Source of the DNA: Pseudisothecium myosuroides
Lineage: Eukaryota; Streptophyta; Bryopsida; Hypnales; Lembophyllaceae
Length of the DNA stretch: 64,000 nucleotides
NCBI GenBank assembly: GCA_951799445.1
Contig: OX637295.1
Span: forward strand, 9,362,001-9,426,000
Reading direction: 5' to 3'
This document shows, one piece after another, positions 48,244-60,900 of this stretch. The position numbers and the translations under genes are program-made. Each line of letters starts with the position of its first letter. The first letter of the stretch is position 1. The notes under the pieces are model-generated. The model was not told where the DNA came from. It made no database searches and saw only the letters and a program-made list of their open reading frames with translations.

Positions 48244-49969
48244 CACTACAAGAAAATGGCCAAATATGCGACTAGTCGACTACAAAGAATGACTGCATGA
48301 AAAATGTGACTTCAAAACGACTGGGGCTCCCTAATTGCACCAATACTACTAACCCCACAACCTTTGAGTCACCACAGAGTTGCGTCCGCGGCTTTGAGAT
48401 GAAGAGTTAACAAGAGGCAAATTCATCCGCCACATTTTGTTGACAACGTCGTCAATGGTCTAATGTGGCAGGGCGGCATTTTGATGTCAAGGCCCAGTTA
48501 TAGATTATAACTTACCTTCACTACAACACAACTAAAAAATGACTGTAGTGTAACTAATAGACGACTTCGAGAAGTTTTGGCTTATTAAAGGAAAAAGAAA
48601 AAGAGAGAGGCCACTACAAAAGACGTGGTAGAAAAAGATGTTTTGAGCGATCTTGGTTTCACTGTAGGGCCACTACAAAATGACTGACTAATCATTGCAC
48701 CTTACTAGGTACTTTGGCACAAAATAGTTTTATTCTTTAGGATGGTTCTATATGCCACGTTGTTAAGAGATGAAACTTCAAAAAAATGATGTGTCGTCCA
48801 TAAATAATTAATAAATATTAGGCAATCCAAGTGCCTTAGCTCCTAATTACTCTAAGTATGCACTCATTGAATTAATAGAAAAATCTGAGATTTTTGCATT
48901 GCAAATACACAATGATGTCATTGAGGACTACAGTGTGATTTTGATAGACTAATTAGACCACCCTAGACTAATGAATTCATGACGGTTTTTCCTTTTTGGT
49001 TGTATATATTGCTTTCTTCCTTGGATTTTCCTATATGATTTATTTAATCTCCTACAAATATGGGAGCAATAATTTTTGACAATTTTTGTCATTGTTATTA
49101 AACAATTTCTGAATAGCTAATATAATTGAGCTTTGAACCCATACAGGTCACAAGAAGTACAGAGTAGAGAATTTCTTATATTATCTCTTCTAAGCATTCC
49201 GGAATTACTTTGAAAATGCCTGACAATGACACGGTTTACAGTAATGAGTCTTCACGATGGAGCTATTGTACAGGCCACTACAGTCACATATATGCATGAC
49301 CTCCAAGGTTGGCTCTCATAGTAGTGTGTTTAATACTAGGACTAAAACATAGACAACGATGCATTGAACAAAGCCATGCTCTATAACCACACTTTACTTC
49401 ACCATGAATGTAAAAATACTAGGGTTTATTTAATTTTTTTGTGTCTTCAACAATCCACTCAGTATAGAATCTGACATTGACAATGCTTTTGGAAGTTGTT
49501 CACATGTGCTTCTGCCTTCCTTAGACAACTACGTCACAACTTCATTGCCACTATAGAATGACTTCTAGCAACGGAAGATAGTAATGCAAAAGTCATAAAC
49601 TACTAAGCACCTAGTGACAAAATTCTCAAAGGACGTTAGAAAATTTCAAAGAAAATATCTTTTTCAACTCGCTTTCTCATATTTGTCTATAACTTTTGAT
49701 TTAAGGCTTGAAATCTGAAACAGATTTTTAGAGATGAAAGAAAGGTTGATTATCCAACTTTTATTAGTCCAAAGTTTTTTGAAAAAAGTTAATCTACTAT
49801 GCCTAAATGAGGTCTGAAATATTACTTGTAACACAATTCCTACATTTTACATATCCCACATGGTTTGTTTTGCCTCCTACCACCCCACTTGTATAAAGGA
49901 CTTGTCATTTCATCTCTTCATATTCACACTCTAAGTGACTTTAGAAACCACGTGATATATTTTGCCAAA

Positions 49970-50063
49970 TATGGTGTATTGTGTATTGTACATGGAATAT
50001 TGTGTATTATATATGGTATATTGTGTATTATGTATGGTATATTGTATATTGTATGGAGTATTG
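49970..50063. repeat. Minisatellite, about 24-bp unit
   Basis: Four units of the form TATGGTATATTGTGTATTGT follow each other with small changes. Confidence 0.85.
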
Positions 50064-50163
50064 CCATGGAACTTTAAATATACTCATATGATACTCTTAA
50101 ATGAATATTTTCCATGCAATTGTCATTATACTCCTTTTTGTATACATTTTTGCAACTTGAAAA

Positions 50164-50340
50164 TGACAAAAAATGACTTTCCACATCCTCGGGGAGTGAC
50201 CTAATCCCTAAATCCGTGTCCCTTCAAGATGACTACAAAATGACTTGCCACGTGTCATTCCAACTAAACGGTACAACGACTCCATCACAACTTCCAAATG
50301 ACTATATAATGACTTTCGACATGGCTGTTGTGGGCGCTAG
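50164..50340. repeat. CACTA subterminal repeat cluster (left side)
   Basis: ATGACTTTCCACATCC, AATGACTTGCCACGTGTC and AATGACTTTCGACATGG repeat at intervals of about 60 bp. The mirrored cluster on the right side is at 56570-56680. In CACTA elements such subterminal repeats bind the transposase-associated protein. Confidence 0.65.
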
Positions 50341-50689
50341 ATTATCCACCTTTGGTAATAAAGCAAACACGACTAGGTTCTTAGCTTTTATCCACTTTTT
50401 AATTTAAGGGTGTTGTAAGCGTGGTCCATTGTGCCTTCCAAGCAATGGAAATTTTGCTAATGTTTCCTAAGTGTCGTGGATGGACAAAAGAAATGCCTAG
50501 AGATGCATGTGGTGACTTCCAAGCTAACTATCGATGATTAGGGATTACGGTAATCTACTAGTGAAATGCTACCGTTCTAACTATCTATCCTATGTCGAGG
50601 TTAGATTGGATAGTTGGTGTCATTTCTAACAACCCTAACAAATGGAATGGGACCCCCTAGGTTCTTTCCATGAACCCCTAAGGTTATCT

Positions 50690-51560
50690 TTTATATTTTA
50701 ATGTCCCACGTCGAAATTCTACTTCTAAAGATTAATCCTAAATTTTAATTTCTACTCTAAATTTTATCCTCTAAATGTAACTACATTTTTATTACCTCTG
50801 AATTAACTCTAAATTTTAACCTCCAAGTTTGACTCTACATTTTAACTTTTAACTCTAAGGTTTTACTTCTACACTATTCTAAGTTTTTATTTCTAAAATT
50901 AATATCAAATTTTAACCTCTAGGTTTAACTCTACGTTTTTTACTTTTGACTCCAGATTTTTTATTTATTATAAACTAACTCTAAAATTTAACTTCTACCT
51001 CTAACTTTTTACTTCTACTTTTAGCTTTGAATTCTACTATCTAATTGTTACTCCAAGTTTTGACATCCAAATTTAATCCTAAATTTTAACCTCTAGGTTC
51101 AATTTTAACTTTTAATTTTTATTTCCTACTTTTAACATTTAAATTTACTCTATGGTTTAACTATGTACTCTAAGTTTTACTTCTAAACTTAACCCTAAAA
51201 TCTACCCTCTAAACTCACTTCTATCTTTAACTTTAGAATTTAACTTCTAAAATTACTTTCTATGAATGACTCTAAGTTTTAACTTCTACTTCTACTCTAT
51301 GTTTTAAACTCCAATTTTTACTCTACTTTTAATTCCTAGCTTTCCAAGTTTAACTCCTATTTCTAACCCTTGAAATCTACCTCCGAAATTGACTCTAAAT
51401 TCCACTTCCTAAGATTACTCTAAAATCTTTACTTTTAATTTCTACTTTTTTACTTGGATTTTTGACTCCTAACTTAACTCTAAACTTCCTACTTCCTAAA
51501 ATTAACTCTAATTCTTGACTTTAACCTTTACAATTAAAACTTTAAATTGAAACCGCTAAT
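50690..51560. repeat. Degenerate low-complexity array, pyrimidine/adenine words
   Basis: Over almost 900 bp the sequence is built from variants of CTCTAAATTTTAACTTCTA, with a loose period near 18-22 bases and almost no G. It is not a perfect satellite. It resembles an old, heavily mutated tandem array. Confidence 0.7.
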
Positions 51561-52409
51561 TAATCCCTAATTTTAATCCTAAATTCTCCTTCTAATCTAA
51601 TTTCCGTCCATTGTTTCTTTTTTGGATGAAGTTTTTATCACGTTCATCCATCCTACCACCTACCGCTTAACTTTTCCTAGCATGGTCAATTTAAAGCCAA
51701 ATCCTAAATGTAATATGTTTTCGGAAACCTCTACTCCTAACCTATAAAATTTTAAATCTAAACTTCTAATTTGCACTAATCTCGGCTTGCTAATCGTGGA
51801 TTAAGGGCTGATTAAGGAAATCAACGCTAATTAGGGAGAAAACACCAAGATTAAATCAAAGGCTTACCTCTCCGCTACCGGTGTCAGAGATGACCTCGTC
51901 CACATCCGCATGCGCATCCTCATGCTCCACGGTAATCTTTTGTTTTGTTTCATTTTTTCCAAGCTCACCGCTTAATTTTAGAAAATATTACACCCTTTGA
52001 AGATCTAACCTCCTTCTTTCCTTTTCTTCTTTCTTTTCTTTCTCCTTCTACACTAGTACTATTCCACCTACACTTTTATGGAGTCTTACACTATGGTCTC
52101 AAACTCCAAGGAAGTTTTAATGTGCCTCCTACCCTCTTACACAACTCCCCTTTTTGTCACACTAATTCTTTTCCTAATGGGCACCAAGCATCCTCAAGAT
52201 TTTCCTCCTAGGCCTACCTAATCCTAGGCCTAGGGCACTATTGATCGTCTCTCTCCCTCCTTCCTCTACTTCATCCTTTTCTCCTCTAATCTTCCTCCAT
52301 TGTGTGTAGAGTGAATTTTTGTGGTTGTTGATGAGAGTTGGACTCCTCTCGTGTGCAGGTACGGTGGTGCTACTTCTCTTCTCTCCCTCCTCCCTTTCTT
52401 TTTTAGACT
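51561..52409. other. C/T-rich stretch inside the CACTA element
   Basis: No gene recognised. A frame at 51945-52211 on the plus strand is Phe/Leu/Ser-rich because of the C/T bias and is not taken as coding. Confidence 0.4.
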
Positions 52410-52980
52410 CCAACCCCTAAAGGACCGGAGGGGTGTCCAAATTTCCAAAATTGTGAAGATCTATTATAAAATGCAACTTAGAAGAATATTTTAATGATGA
52501 CCTTCAAACAATAGTTGTAAAATGCTATTTATAGATCACATCCATACAATTAGATCAACATAAATATATACATACCAATATTTTACAATAAAATTTTAAG
52601 CCAAAAATTGAAAATTCCTTCTAAAATTAATTGTAGATTGAATATTTATGATTTTTTAAAATATTTTTTTTCCTATAAGTTTAAAATATTGATTTCTAAT
52701 TATAGTGATTTTTAAAGATTTTAATTAGATTTTTTGATTCAAGTCATTTTTGAAGGGTCAATTTTTGTTACTTTTGAGGCTAGACCTCCCGATACCTTTT
52801 GAATTATAGAATATTTGCAAAGCAAAATCTTCATAATCTGAACCATACAAATGTTAAAGAACTAATATAAAAATCTTGACAAAAAATTGATGGATGAAAA
52901 AACGCATTTCAGCGAGTTTGCGACATGTTTATATTCATTCATAGTTCAAAATCTGCACTCATGGTCCTTTAGGGGCTAAA
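52410..52980. mobile_element. Family C TIR element nested in the CACTA element
   Basis: The left end AACCCCTAAAGGACCGG and right end GGTCCTTTAGGGGCTAAA are inverted. The subterminal GACATGTTTATATTCATTC is shared with the terminus at 11391. Confidence 0.7.
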
Positions 52981-53249
52981 CCCTACTCCGACCCTAGTTT
53001 AGTAGTAGGTTAATCCAACATCCTTTTTTTTTTAATAGAGAATCAAAAACCAAAAACCAAAAAAAAGGAGGAGCCCGAATGGCTGGGGCTCCAAGCCGCT
53101 GCCTGCTCTGAGCCAGGCCTGGCCTCCCGGCTGCTTGGCTGGCTGGCTGGGGGGTCGGATTTTAATTTCTTAATATTTTTTTTGTTTCGTATACTGGTTT
53201 TGATCTGGTCTGGTTCTTGATCTGGTCTGGTTCTAATCTGGTTACCAGT

Positions 53250-53430
53250 TCTGGATTTTGGCTAACTAAGAAAAAATTGGATTTTTGCTAGACTAAAGAA
53301 AAGACTGGATTTTGCTAGAGACTAAAGAAAAGACTGGATTTTGCTGGAAACTAAAGAAAAGATTGGATTTAGCTAAAAACTAAAGAAAAGACTGGATTTT
53401 GCTAGAAACTAAGGAAAAGACTGGATTTTG
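53250..53430. repeat. 29-bp tandem array
   Basis: About five and a half copies of ACTGGATTTTGCTAGAAACT plus AAAGAAAAG, 29-30 bp each. It follows a TCTGGTCTGGTT tandem at 53195-53240 and a GGCTGGCTGG tract at 53140. Confidence 0.9.
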
Positions 53431-53539
53431 TTGAAACTTGGGTAACTTGGAACTTGACAACACTAAATATCTTGGAAGCTAAACTCTGGATATTTCCAAC
53501 AAGATTTTGGAAACTAGACTTTGGAGCTAAGGACTGGGG

Positions 53540-53930
53540 AGGTTCAAAGCTTCGCCATAAAGTTGGGTTTAACACCAACTTTAGGACTTTGTGGCACTTC
53601 AGGGTTCAAAGCTTCACCGTCCGGACCGTTTTAACATACATTGTAGGACTTTACTTTAGTCACAAGTTTAAAGCTTTGTCGTCCTTGGGGGGGGGGTCCA
53701 TACAACACGGGAGACCTTAAAAAAAGGTAAAACAAAACACTTAAAGAAAACACATACGGGGGTTCAGAGCTTCGCTGTCCCGGGGGAGGGTCCATTCAAC
53801 GAGAGAAATGTTAGAAGAAGGTGGAACAAAGAAATACGCAAATGAGGTTCAAATCTTCACCGTCCCGGAGGGGGGTCCACTCAACAAGAAAAACGTTAAA
53901 AGAAGGTAAAAAAGTACTTACAGAGAACAC
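53540..53930. repeat. Roughly 90-bp tandem units with GTTCAAAGCTTCACCGTCC
   Basis: The words GGTTCAAAGCTTC, CCGTCC and GGGGGGTCCA followed by CAACA and AGAAGGTAAAAC recur four to five times. The last three units are the most regular. They are unlike any coding sequence and could be the untranslated region of a retroelement. Confidence 0.7.
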
Positions 53931-55536
53931 ACAATTTAGGACCATGTGGCAACACAAATTCACACACTAAAGGACTCTCAAAGCGACATTGTCTAGGTAC
54001 AATCGGGGGGTGACTTTAGGATTAGCACAAGATGCCAAAAAGACTCCTAAACCTCACAAGTTAGTTCACAAGGGTACAACAAAGGATAGAAATGACTCTT
54101 AACTCACAACAAGGGCACAACAAATACACAAAGAGTACACAAGGCAAGATAGAAGGATCCCTAAGGACCTTCAAAGCTTGAAATGCAACAACAATGGAGC
54201 CAAAAGTGCTTCGAAAACACAGTAGAGGTTTTTGGCTTCAAACGCCAAAATATCAAAATAACTTGGACCCACGGACCCAAAACAAGAATTGGGGGTGTTT
54301 TAGAGAGAGAAGTAGGGCCCTTATATAGGTTTCCAAGGGCCCACCCCTCTCTCTAAATTTCTAAGGTAACCTTATCAACTTGAATTTTCATCTTCATCTT
54401 CAAAGATTTTCATCCTAATCCCTAAAAACTACTTTCTACCATCTATACTGGACCAACATCCTAACTTTTGGAGATTAACTTCAATCGCCAAACGGATTGC
54501 GCCGTTGGCTCCAGATCACTGTGTTTATTCTTGAATCCTTCTATCCCTGTACCGGGACCAAAAATCCATCGTAGGCTAATTTAGTTTTAAAACCAAGTCC
54601 TAAATCTTAGGAGTCTCCTATTTTGAGAAAAGTAACTAGTCTAGGGTCTCTAGTAGGTGTGGGAGAGTCAGAAAGGACTCTTGGTTGACTTCGTTTCGCC
54701 ATTGTATGGTCTCGGAATGCAGGTCAACCTTGCGGGGATCCCGCCACGTGGTTAATTTTTGAGGAATCTCACCGGTTCGGGTACTTGCTGCTATTGAAAT
54801 GTTGTGAAACTTCACGGAGCGTATTATTAACATAAAACAAGCTATTCTAATTTTTAGTGAGATTTTACAGTAACCTGGATAATTTTCACAAAATTCCCGT
54901 TGGAGGTTAGAACAGTTGACCATCCGGAAGAGGTTCTTCTGCAAGTCGGAAAATGTCAGGAATTTTCATAGGACCTCTCAGGGAGTCCTACGCAAGATGT
55001 GTAGGTCCGTTTTCGTACCTAACACAATTGGTCAGGGGAGATTAAAACTGGCCATCTCCTTGAATTGTTGATGGTGCGGAAATCTTTTGCAGGTGAAGGA
55101 ATCTTGGAAAATCAATTTTGCCATTGGACTTCTGGCATGGGATTTATCCTGGAACACCATCCTTGGGCTATAGATTCCTCCGCGGGCCCTGTCTTGCGTG
55201 AGTGGCTCCTGCATAGTAACAATCGGGATTTTGGGAATTCATTGATCTAATGGGGAATTTTAAATGTAACTCTAGGACCCGACCTAGTGGCCTCTCTATG
55301 GATCCCTCGGACCGATTTAGCCATGAATTGCCACATTCATGGTGGGATTTAGCCTTTTGGGGCTATGTGACTCAAATCCTCCAAATATTGTTATTTCGTC
55401 ATTTCTACTCTATTTTTAGGCGAGATTTGGGGGGATTCTATCTATAAACACAATCTAGGCCAAATACTATAATGGGTGACGAAACCCTATTTTGGTTCTA
55501 CATTCTGTTTATGGCTTTTTGCATACTTTTATCAAC
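53931..55536. other. Unassigned interior of the CACTA element
   Basis: No transposase or reverse transcriptase motif was seen on either strand. It contains GC-moderate sequence with short frames only. Confidence 0.4.
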
Positions 55537-56480
55537 TTTAACCCCTAAAGGACCGTTGTTCCTTCGGGGGACAAATGCGTTTTGGGGCAGGTACCTACGG
55601 GCTGAAATTTTCTTGTGATTTTTTGAAACTTTTTTTGGAGATAGAAAAATTGATTAGCTTTGTGGGAATATAATTTTTTTCACAATCGGTGCCCGGGAAA
55701 AAAAGTTATGACCAAATAAGCTCAAAACAGGGGACGGCGGGTAGCCCAGGCAACAAAAAAATAATGGACAAAAATTTGAATTTTTATTTTATATATATTT
55801 TTTTATTATAGATTATATTTTTGTCTATCCAAAAATCTTTGATTCATTTCATTTGGATATGTTATGAGGAAGTTATGGACATTCTTGTTTTTTGGGCAGT
55901 TAGAGCATCTTCTTGAAAAAAATAACTTGTAGGATTCATTTATGAATGCAATCTTCCAAATTTTTCAAATTTTTTTTTTGCATGGTTTAGTTTAGTTTCT
56001 AGAACAATCTCACCATTGGGACTAGTGAATTTTAATTCCACCTAAGAGATATTAATATTTTAGATTTTCCTTCTATCTTGTACCTACTTCTACTTAACAA
56101 TTTTTTTAAGAATGATAATTAAGTTTTTTTGAATTTATTTTTTTTTCCTAGACTCTCAACTCAATTCTCCACTATAAATATTTAAAGCTCAAAACTCTGT
56201 AGTGAAAAAAATTTTAATTAAAAATGTTTAAAGTCAAAAAATCTAGTCTCGCAATGTGCTGAAAACCTTGTTTTTTTCACTTTAAACGCAGATATCTTGC
56301 AATCTGTGCGGTCAAAAATTCTGAAATTTTTTCCACACATTTTCATACTAGTTAGGTGTAAGATCCTATGGTTAGATTTGCAAAAAAAACATTTTTCAAT
56401 TTTTTTTACTGTTTGCTATAGAAATGGCAGTTTTCAGTGTTTTTTGGCAGAAAAAAGGCCTCGGTCCTTTAGGGGTTAAA
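55537..56480. mobile_element. Family C TIR element, 944 bp, nested in the CACTA element
   Basis: Perfect 19-bp inverted ends TTTAACCCCTAAAGGACCG. Its last 220 bp are homologous, in inverse orientation, to 35380-35605, and it contains at 56415-56430 the uninterrupted version of the sequence into which the CACTA element inserted. No transposase. Confidence 0.88.
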
Positions 56481-56948
56481 TTGCAAATTTCAAAAAAAAG
56501 AAATCTACAAGTCTCAAGTGACAAATTGGGAGCTTACAGCTGTCCACGTCAGATTTGTAATGGGTCTATCATAACTTCAAAATGACTTACAAATGATTGG
56601 CCACGTGGCTGTCCACGTCAAATTTTTAATGGGTCAGTCATAACTTTGAAATGACTTGTAAATGACTAGCCACATGGGACAGAAGGAGGAAGCACTTTCC
56701 ACATGGCAGCACAACAGCCATTTCCTTAACTCGAAATTTCTTTATGAGTTTAAAGATAACAATCTTTCATCCATTTATACATCCAAGGTACAAATAGATG
56801 GTGATAATACATTGGCAGTTGTTTACATAAACAACTTGACCAAAATGATTGCAGGACCCCCAAGTCATTTACCAGTTGATTTGACTAGAATGATTGCTTT
56901 GCACTTGTTTTTGCCAGTCGTATTTGTCACCATTTTCTGGTAGTGATT

Positions 56949-57920
56949 TCTATTACAATGGTACCTCCCTTGAAATGGTTTCATAATGCCAAGTAAATAC
57001 GAGTCTCTTATTTCCAAAAGTCTCTTTACCTTTAATCTAAGGTACTTGGACATCAATCTATATCTTAGACAACTGAGTTTCTAGTTCCACCCAATAGCCA
57101 TCCATCATCCTATGCAGTGAACAACATAAGCATTTCATCCAACAAAGTCAAGTACAAAAAATTCGTTCAAATCTATTCATCCTCTTTAGACTCATTTAGC
57201 CATATGTTCTTACCCTAAACCATAGATGTAGGCATCTTATGGTGAAAAGTTTAAAAATTTTCACAAGTTTTTCTAAAAAAGATCACTGCTCACCACTTAT
57301 CGTTCATCGCTCATTGCTTGTTGTTGAACGCTTAATGCTCGTTGCCCTTTGCTAATACTTTAACAACCATAATAAGCCACATTGCATGGTCCTATTGACC
57401 CATGGTGGTCCAAAGCTATAAAGTCTTGTTATAGGTTGGTATTTGGGCCATTCTTAGGCCTTGTATCACACTAGTGTTGATATCTTGCAAACCATCCAAA
57501 TTGAATTCCAAAGTTCAATGTATTTTGTTTGGATTGAAGGTGAATTCCACCTTAGTCAATTTAGATGTAACAATGGCGATGTTTAGGCACTCTTGGAGTC
57601 ATTAGTACATCACTGTTGTTTTTACTTACACTTTGGCACATGTTGACATGATCATATGATCTTGGTAGAATGTGTTTGCACATGACATATGGTTGTACAT
57701 TAAAAAGAATTGCTACAATTCAATGGCTCAATACTCTTAAATAGGAAATAAAATTTAAAAGAGAACAACACACATATCATAGCTATAATTGCAATTTATA
57801 TAACCAAATCTTGTAAACAATCCTCAATGGATTGCAACAAATAGTCTACATAATCTAAAGTTCAATCACATACTACATATGCATTACAAACTTTTAGTTG
57901 CAAACTTCCATCATATTTTA
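56949..57920. other. Intergenic between the CACTA element and NLR gene 2
   Basis: No gene recognised. It should contain the 3' untranslated region of NLR gene 2 at its right end. A CGCTCATTGCTTGTTG-type word repeats near 57300. Confidence 0.5.
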
Positions 57921-60900
57921 TCATTGGCTTGAGTTTTCCAACGATAGCTTCCATTTTGTAAAACACTTCAGGCACAAATCATAGTTCACTTTGAAAGTGA
58001 CCTTTGCCTTCATGAGAGGCCCAGTTATAGGGACCACATTGCATCCATTACAACGCACTCCATCATGATAATTACCTTCAAGGCAAAAAAACTTGCCTTC
58101 AAGACTAGCCAAAGAAGTTGGTGAAGACGATTCATTCAGCATATAGGGTTCCAAGTTTGGGCAATTATTCCAAGAAAGAAACCGTAATGAAGGTATCAAT
58201 CCCAAATTCTTTGGTAAAGAACTTAACAAAAGACACCCATCCAAATTGAGTTTGACCAAATGATATAACTTCTCCACTTCCTCTGGCAATGTCGCCAAGC
58301 TTGAACACCCACCCAATTTGAGAGTAGTCAAGGAATTCAAGTTTCCCACTTCCTCTGGCAAAGTTGTCAAGCTTGAACAACCCTCCAAATCAAGAGTGGT
58401 CAAGGAAGACAAGTTCCCAACTTCCTTTGGCAATGCTACCAAGCTCATAGACCCCTTCAAATCAAAAGTGCTCAAAGAAGATAAATTCCCCACTTTCTTT
58501 GGCAAGGCCATAAAACTTGAACACCCACCTATTTTAAGAGTGGTCAAGGAAGTCAAGTTTCCAACTTCTTCTGCCACCAAGCTTGAACACTCCATTATAT
58601 CAAACTTGGTCAAGGAAGACAAGCTTCCAATTTCCTTTGGCAATCCCGCCAAGCTTGAACACTTTCTTAGATTGAGGGTGGTCAAAGAAGTCAAGTTCTC
58701 TACTTCCTTTGGCAATGCTACCAAGCTTGAACACCCCATCAAATCAAGCGTGGTCAAGGAGGACAAGTTCCCTACTTCGTTTGGCAATGCCACCAAGCTT
58801 GAACAGTTTCTCAGATTAAGAGTGGTTAAGGAAGATAAGTTCTCTACTTCCTTTGGCAAGGTCACCAAGTTTGAACACTCACCCAATTTGAAAGTTGTCA
58901 AAGAAGTCAAGTTCCAAATTGCAAGTGGCAATTCTACCAAGCTTGAACACCCACCTATTTTTAGAGTGGTCAAGGAAGTCAAGTTCCCAACTTCCTTTGG
59001 CAAAGTTGCCAAGCTTGAACACTCAGACAAATGGAGAGTGGTCAAAGAAGATAAGTTCCCCACTTCCATTGGCACCGCTGTCAAGTTTGAACACCCAAAC
59101 AAATCAAGAGTGGTTAAGGAAGACAAGTTCCCAACTTCCTTCGGCAAGGTCACCAAGCTTGAACACCCACCTATTTTAAGAGTGGTCAAACAAGTCAAGT
59201 TCCTAACTTCCTTTGGCAATGCCGCCAAATTTGAACAACCAGACAAATGGAGAGTAGTCAAGGAAGTCAAGTTCCCCACCTCCATTGGCAAAGCCACCAA
59301 GCTTGAACACCCAGACAAATCGAGAGTAGTCAATGACAATAAGTTTCCCACTTCTTTTGGCAAGGCTGTAAAGTTCAAACATCCACCCATTTTAAGAGTG
59401 GTCAAAGTAGTCAACTTCCCAATTTCCTTTGACATTGCCGCCAAATTTGAACACCCCATCAAATCAAGTGTGGTCAAGGAAGTCAAGTTCCCAATTTCCT
59501 TTGACACTGCCGCCAAACTTGAACATCCCATCAAATCAAGTGTAGTCAAGGAAGACAAGTTCCCCAATTCCTTTGGTAATGTTGTCAAGCTCGAACACTT
59601 TCTCAGATTGAGAGTTGTCAAGGAAGACAAGTTCCCCAATTCCTTTGGTAATGTTGTCATGCTCGAACACTTTCTCAGATTGAGAGTTGTTAAGGAAGAC
59701 AAGTTCTCTACTTCTTTTGGCAATGTTGTCAACTTTGAACATTCTCTCAGATTGAGAGTTGTCAAGGAAGACAAGTTCTTTACTTCTTTTGGCAATGCTG
59801 TCAAGCTTGAACACTCTCTCAAATTGAGAGTTGTCAAGGAAGACAATTTCCCCACTTCCTTTGGCAATGACACCAAGCTTGAACACCCCATCAAATCAAG
59901 CGTGGTCATGGAAGACAAGTTCCCCACTTCCTTTGGCAATGCCGTCAAACTTGAACACCCCCAGAAATAGAGAGTGGTCAAGGAAGACAAGTCCCCCACT
60001 TCCTTTGGCAAGGCCGCCAAGCTTGAACATTTTTCCAGATTGAGGCAGGACAATGAAGATAAATTCCCCACTTCTTTTGGCAATACCGCCAAGTTTGTAC
60101 ACCAACACAAGTTGAGAACTGCCAAGGAAGATAAGTTCCCTACTTCTTTTGGCAATGCCGCCAAGCTCGAACATCCAAACAAATTGAGGGATCTCAAGGA
60201 AGTCAAGTTCTCCACTTCTTTTGGCAATGTTACCAAGCGTGAACACCAAAACAAATAGAGATTGGTTAAGGAAGACAAATTCCCCACTTCCTTTGGCAAT
60301 GCCACCAAGCTTGAAGACCCCTCCAAATCCAAAGTGATCAAAGAAGATAAGTTTCCCACTTCTTTTGGCAATGTCACCAAACTAGAGCACCCCATCAAAT
60401 TGAGAGTGATCAAGGAAGTCAAGTTCCCTACTTCATTTGGCAATGCCACCAAGCTTGAACACTTTCTCAGATTGAGAGTAGTTAAAGAATGTAAGTTCCC
60501 TACTTCCATTGGCAAGGCCACAAGGCTTGAACACCAAGACAAATCGAGAGTGGTCAAGGAAGACAAGTTCCCCACTTCTTTGGGCAATGCCGCAAAGCTT
60601 GAATGCCCAGACAACTGAAGAGTGATTAAGGAAGATAAGTTCCCAACTTCTTTTGGCAATGCCACCAAGCTTGAACACTTTCTCAAAGTAAGAGTGGTCA
60701 AGGAAGACAAGTTCCCGACTTCCTTTGGCAATGCCACCAAGCTTGAACACCCCTCCAAATCAAGAGTGGTCAATGAAGACAAATTTCCCACTTCGTTTGG
60801 CAATGCCACCAAGCTTGAACACTTTCTCAGATTGAGAGTAGTCAAGGAAGACAAATTCCCGACTTCCTTGGGCAAGGCTGCCAAATTTGAACACAGAGAT

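Larger units (their letters stand above)
48244..56945. mobile_element. CACTA (En/Spm-type) transposon, 8.7 kb, no visible transposase
   Basis: The left end CACTACAAGAAAATGGCCAA and the reversed right end CACTACCAGAAAATGGTGAC are matching CACTA termini, flanked by ATT at 48241-48243 and 56946-56948, the 3-bp duplication expected of this superfamily. Subterminal repeats of the type AAATGACTTGCCACGTG occur at 48290-50340 and 56570-56680, on both sides. The interior contains nested repeats but no transposase-like ORF, so it is non-autonomous or decayed. Related empty sites at 35429-35451 and 56415-56430 support the boundaries. Confidence 0.88.

Noticed and set aside
49865..50204. Short plus-strand frames over the minisatellite
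   Set aside because: They are created by the 24-bp unit being open in more than one frame.
58318..59970. A 550-codon plus-strand ORF opposite the LRR array of gene 2
   Set aside because: Same antisense shadow as in gene 1.
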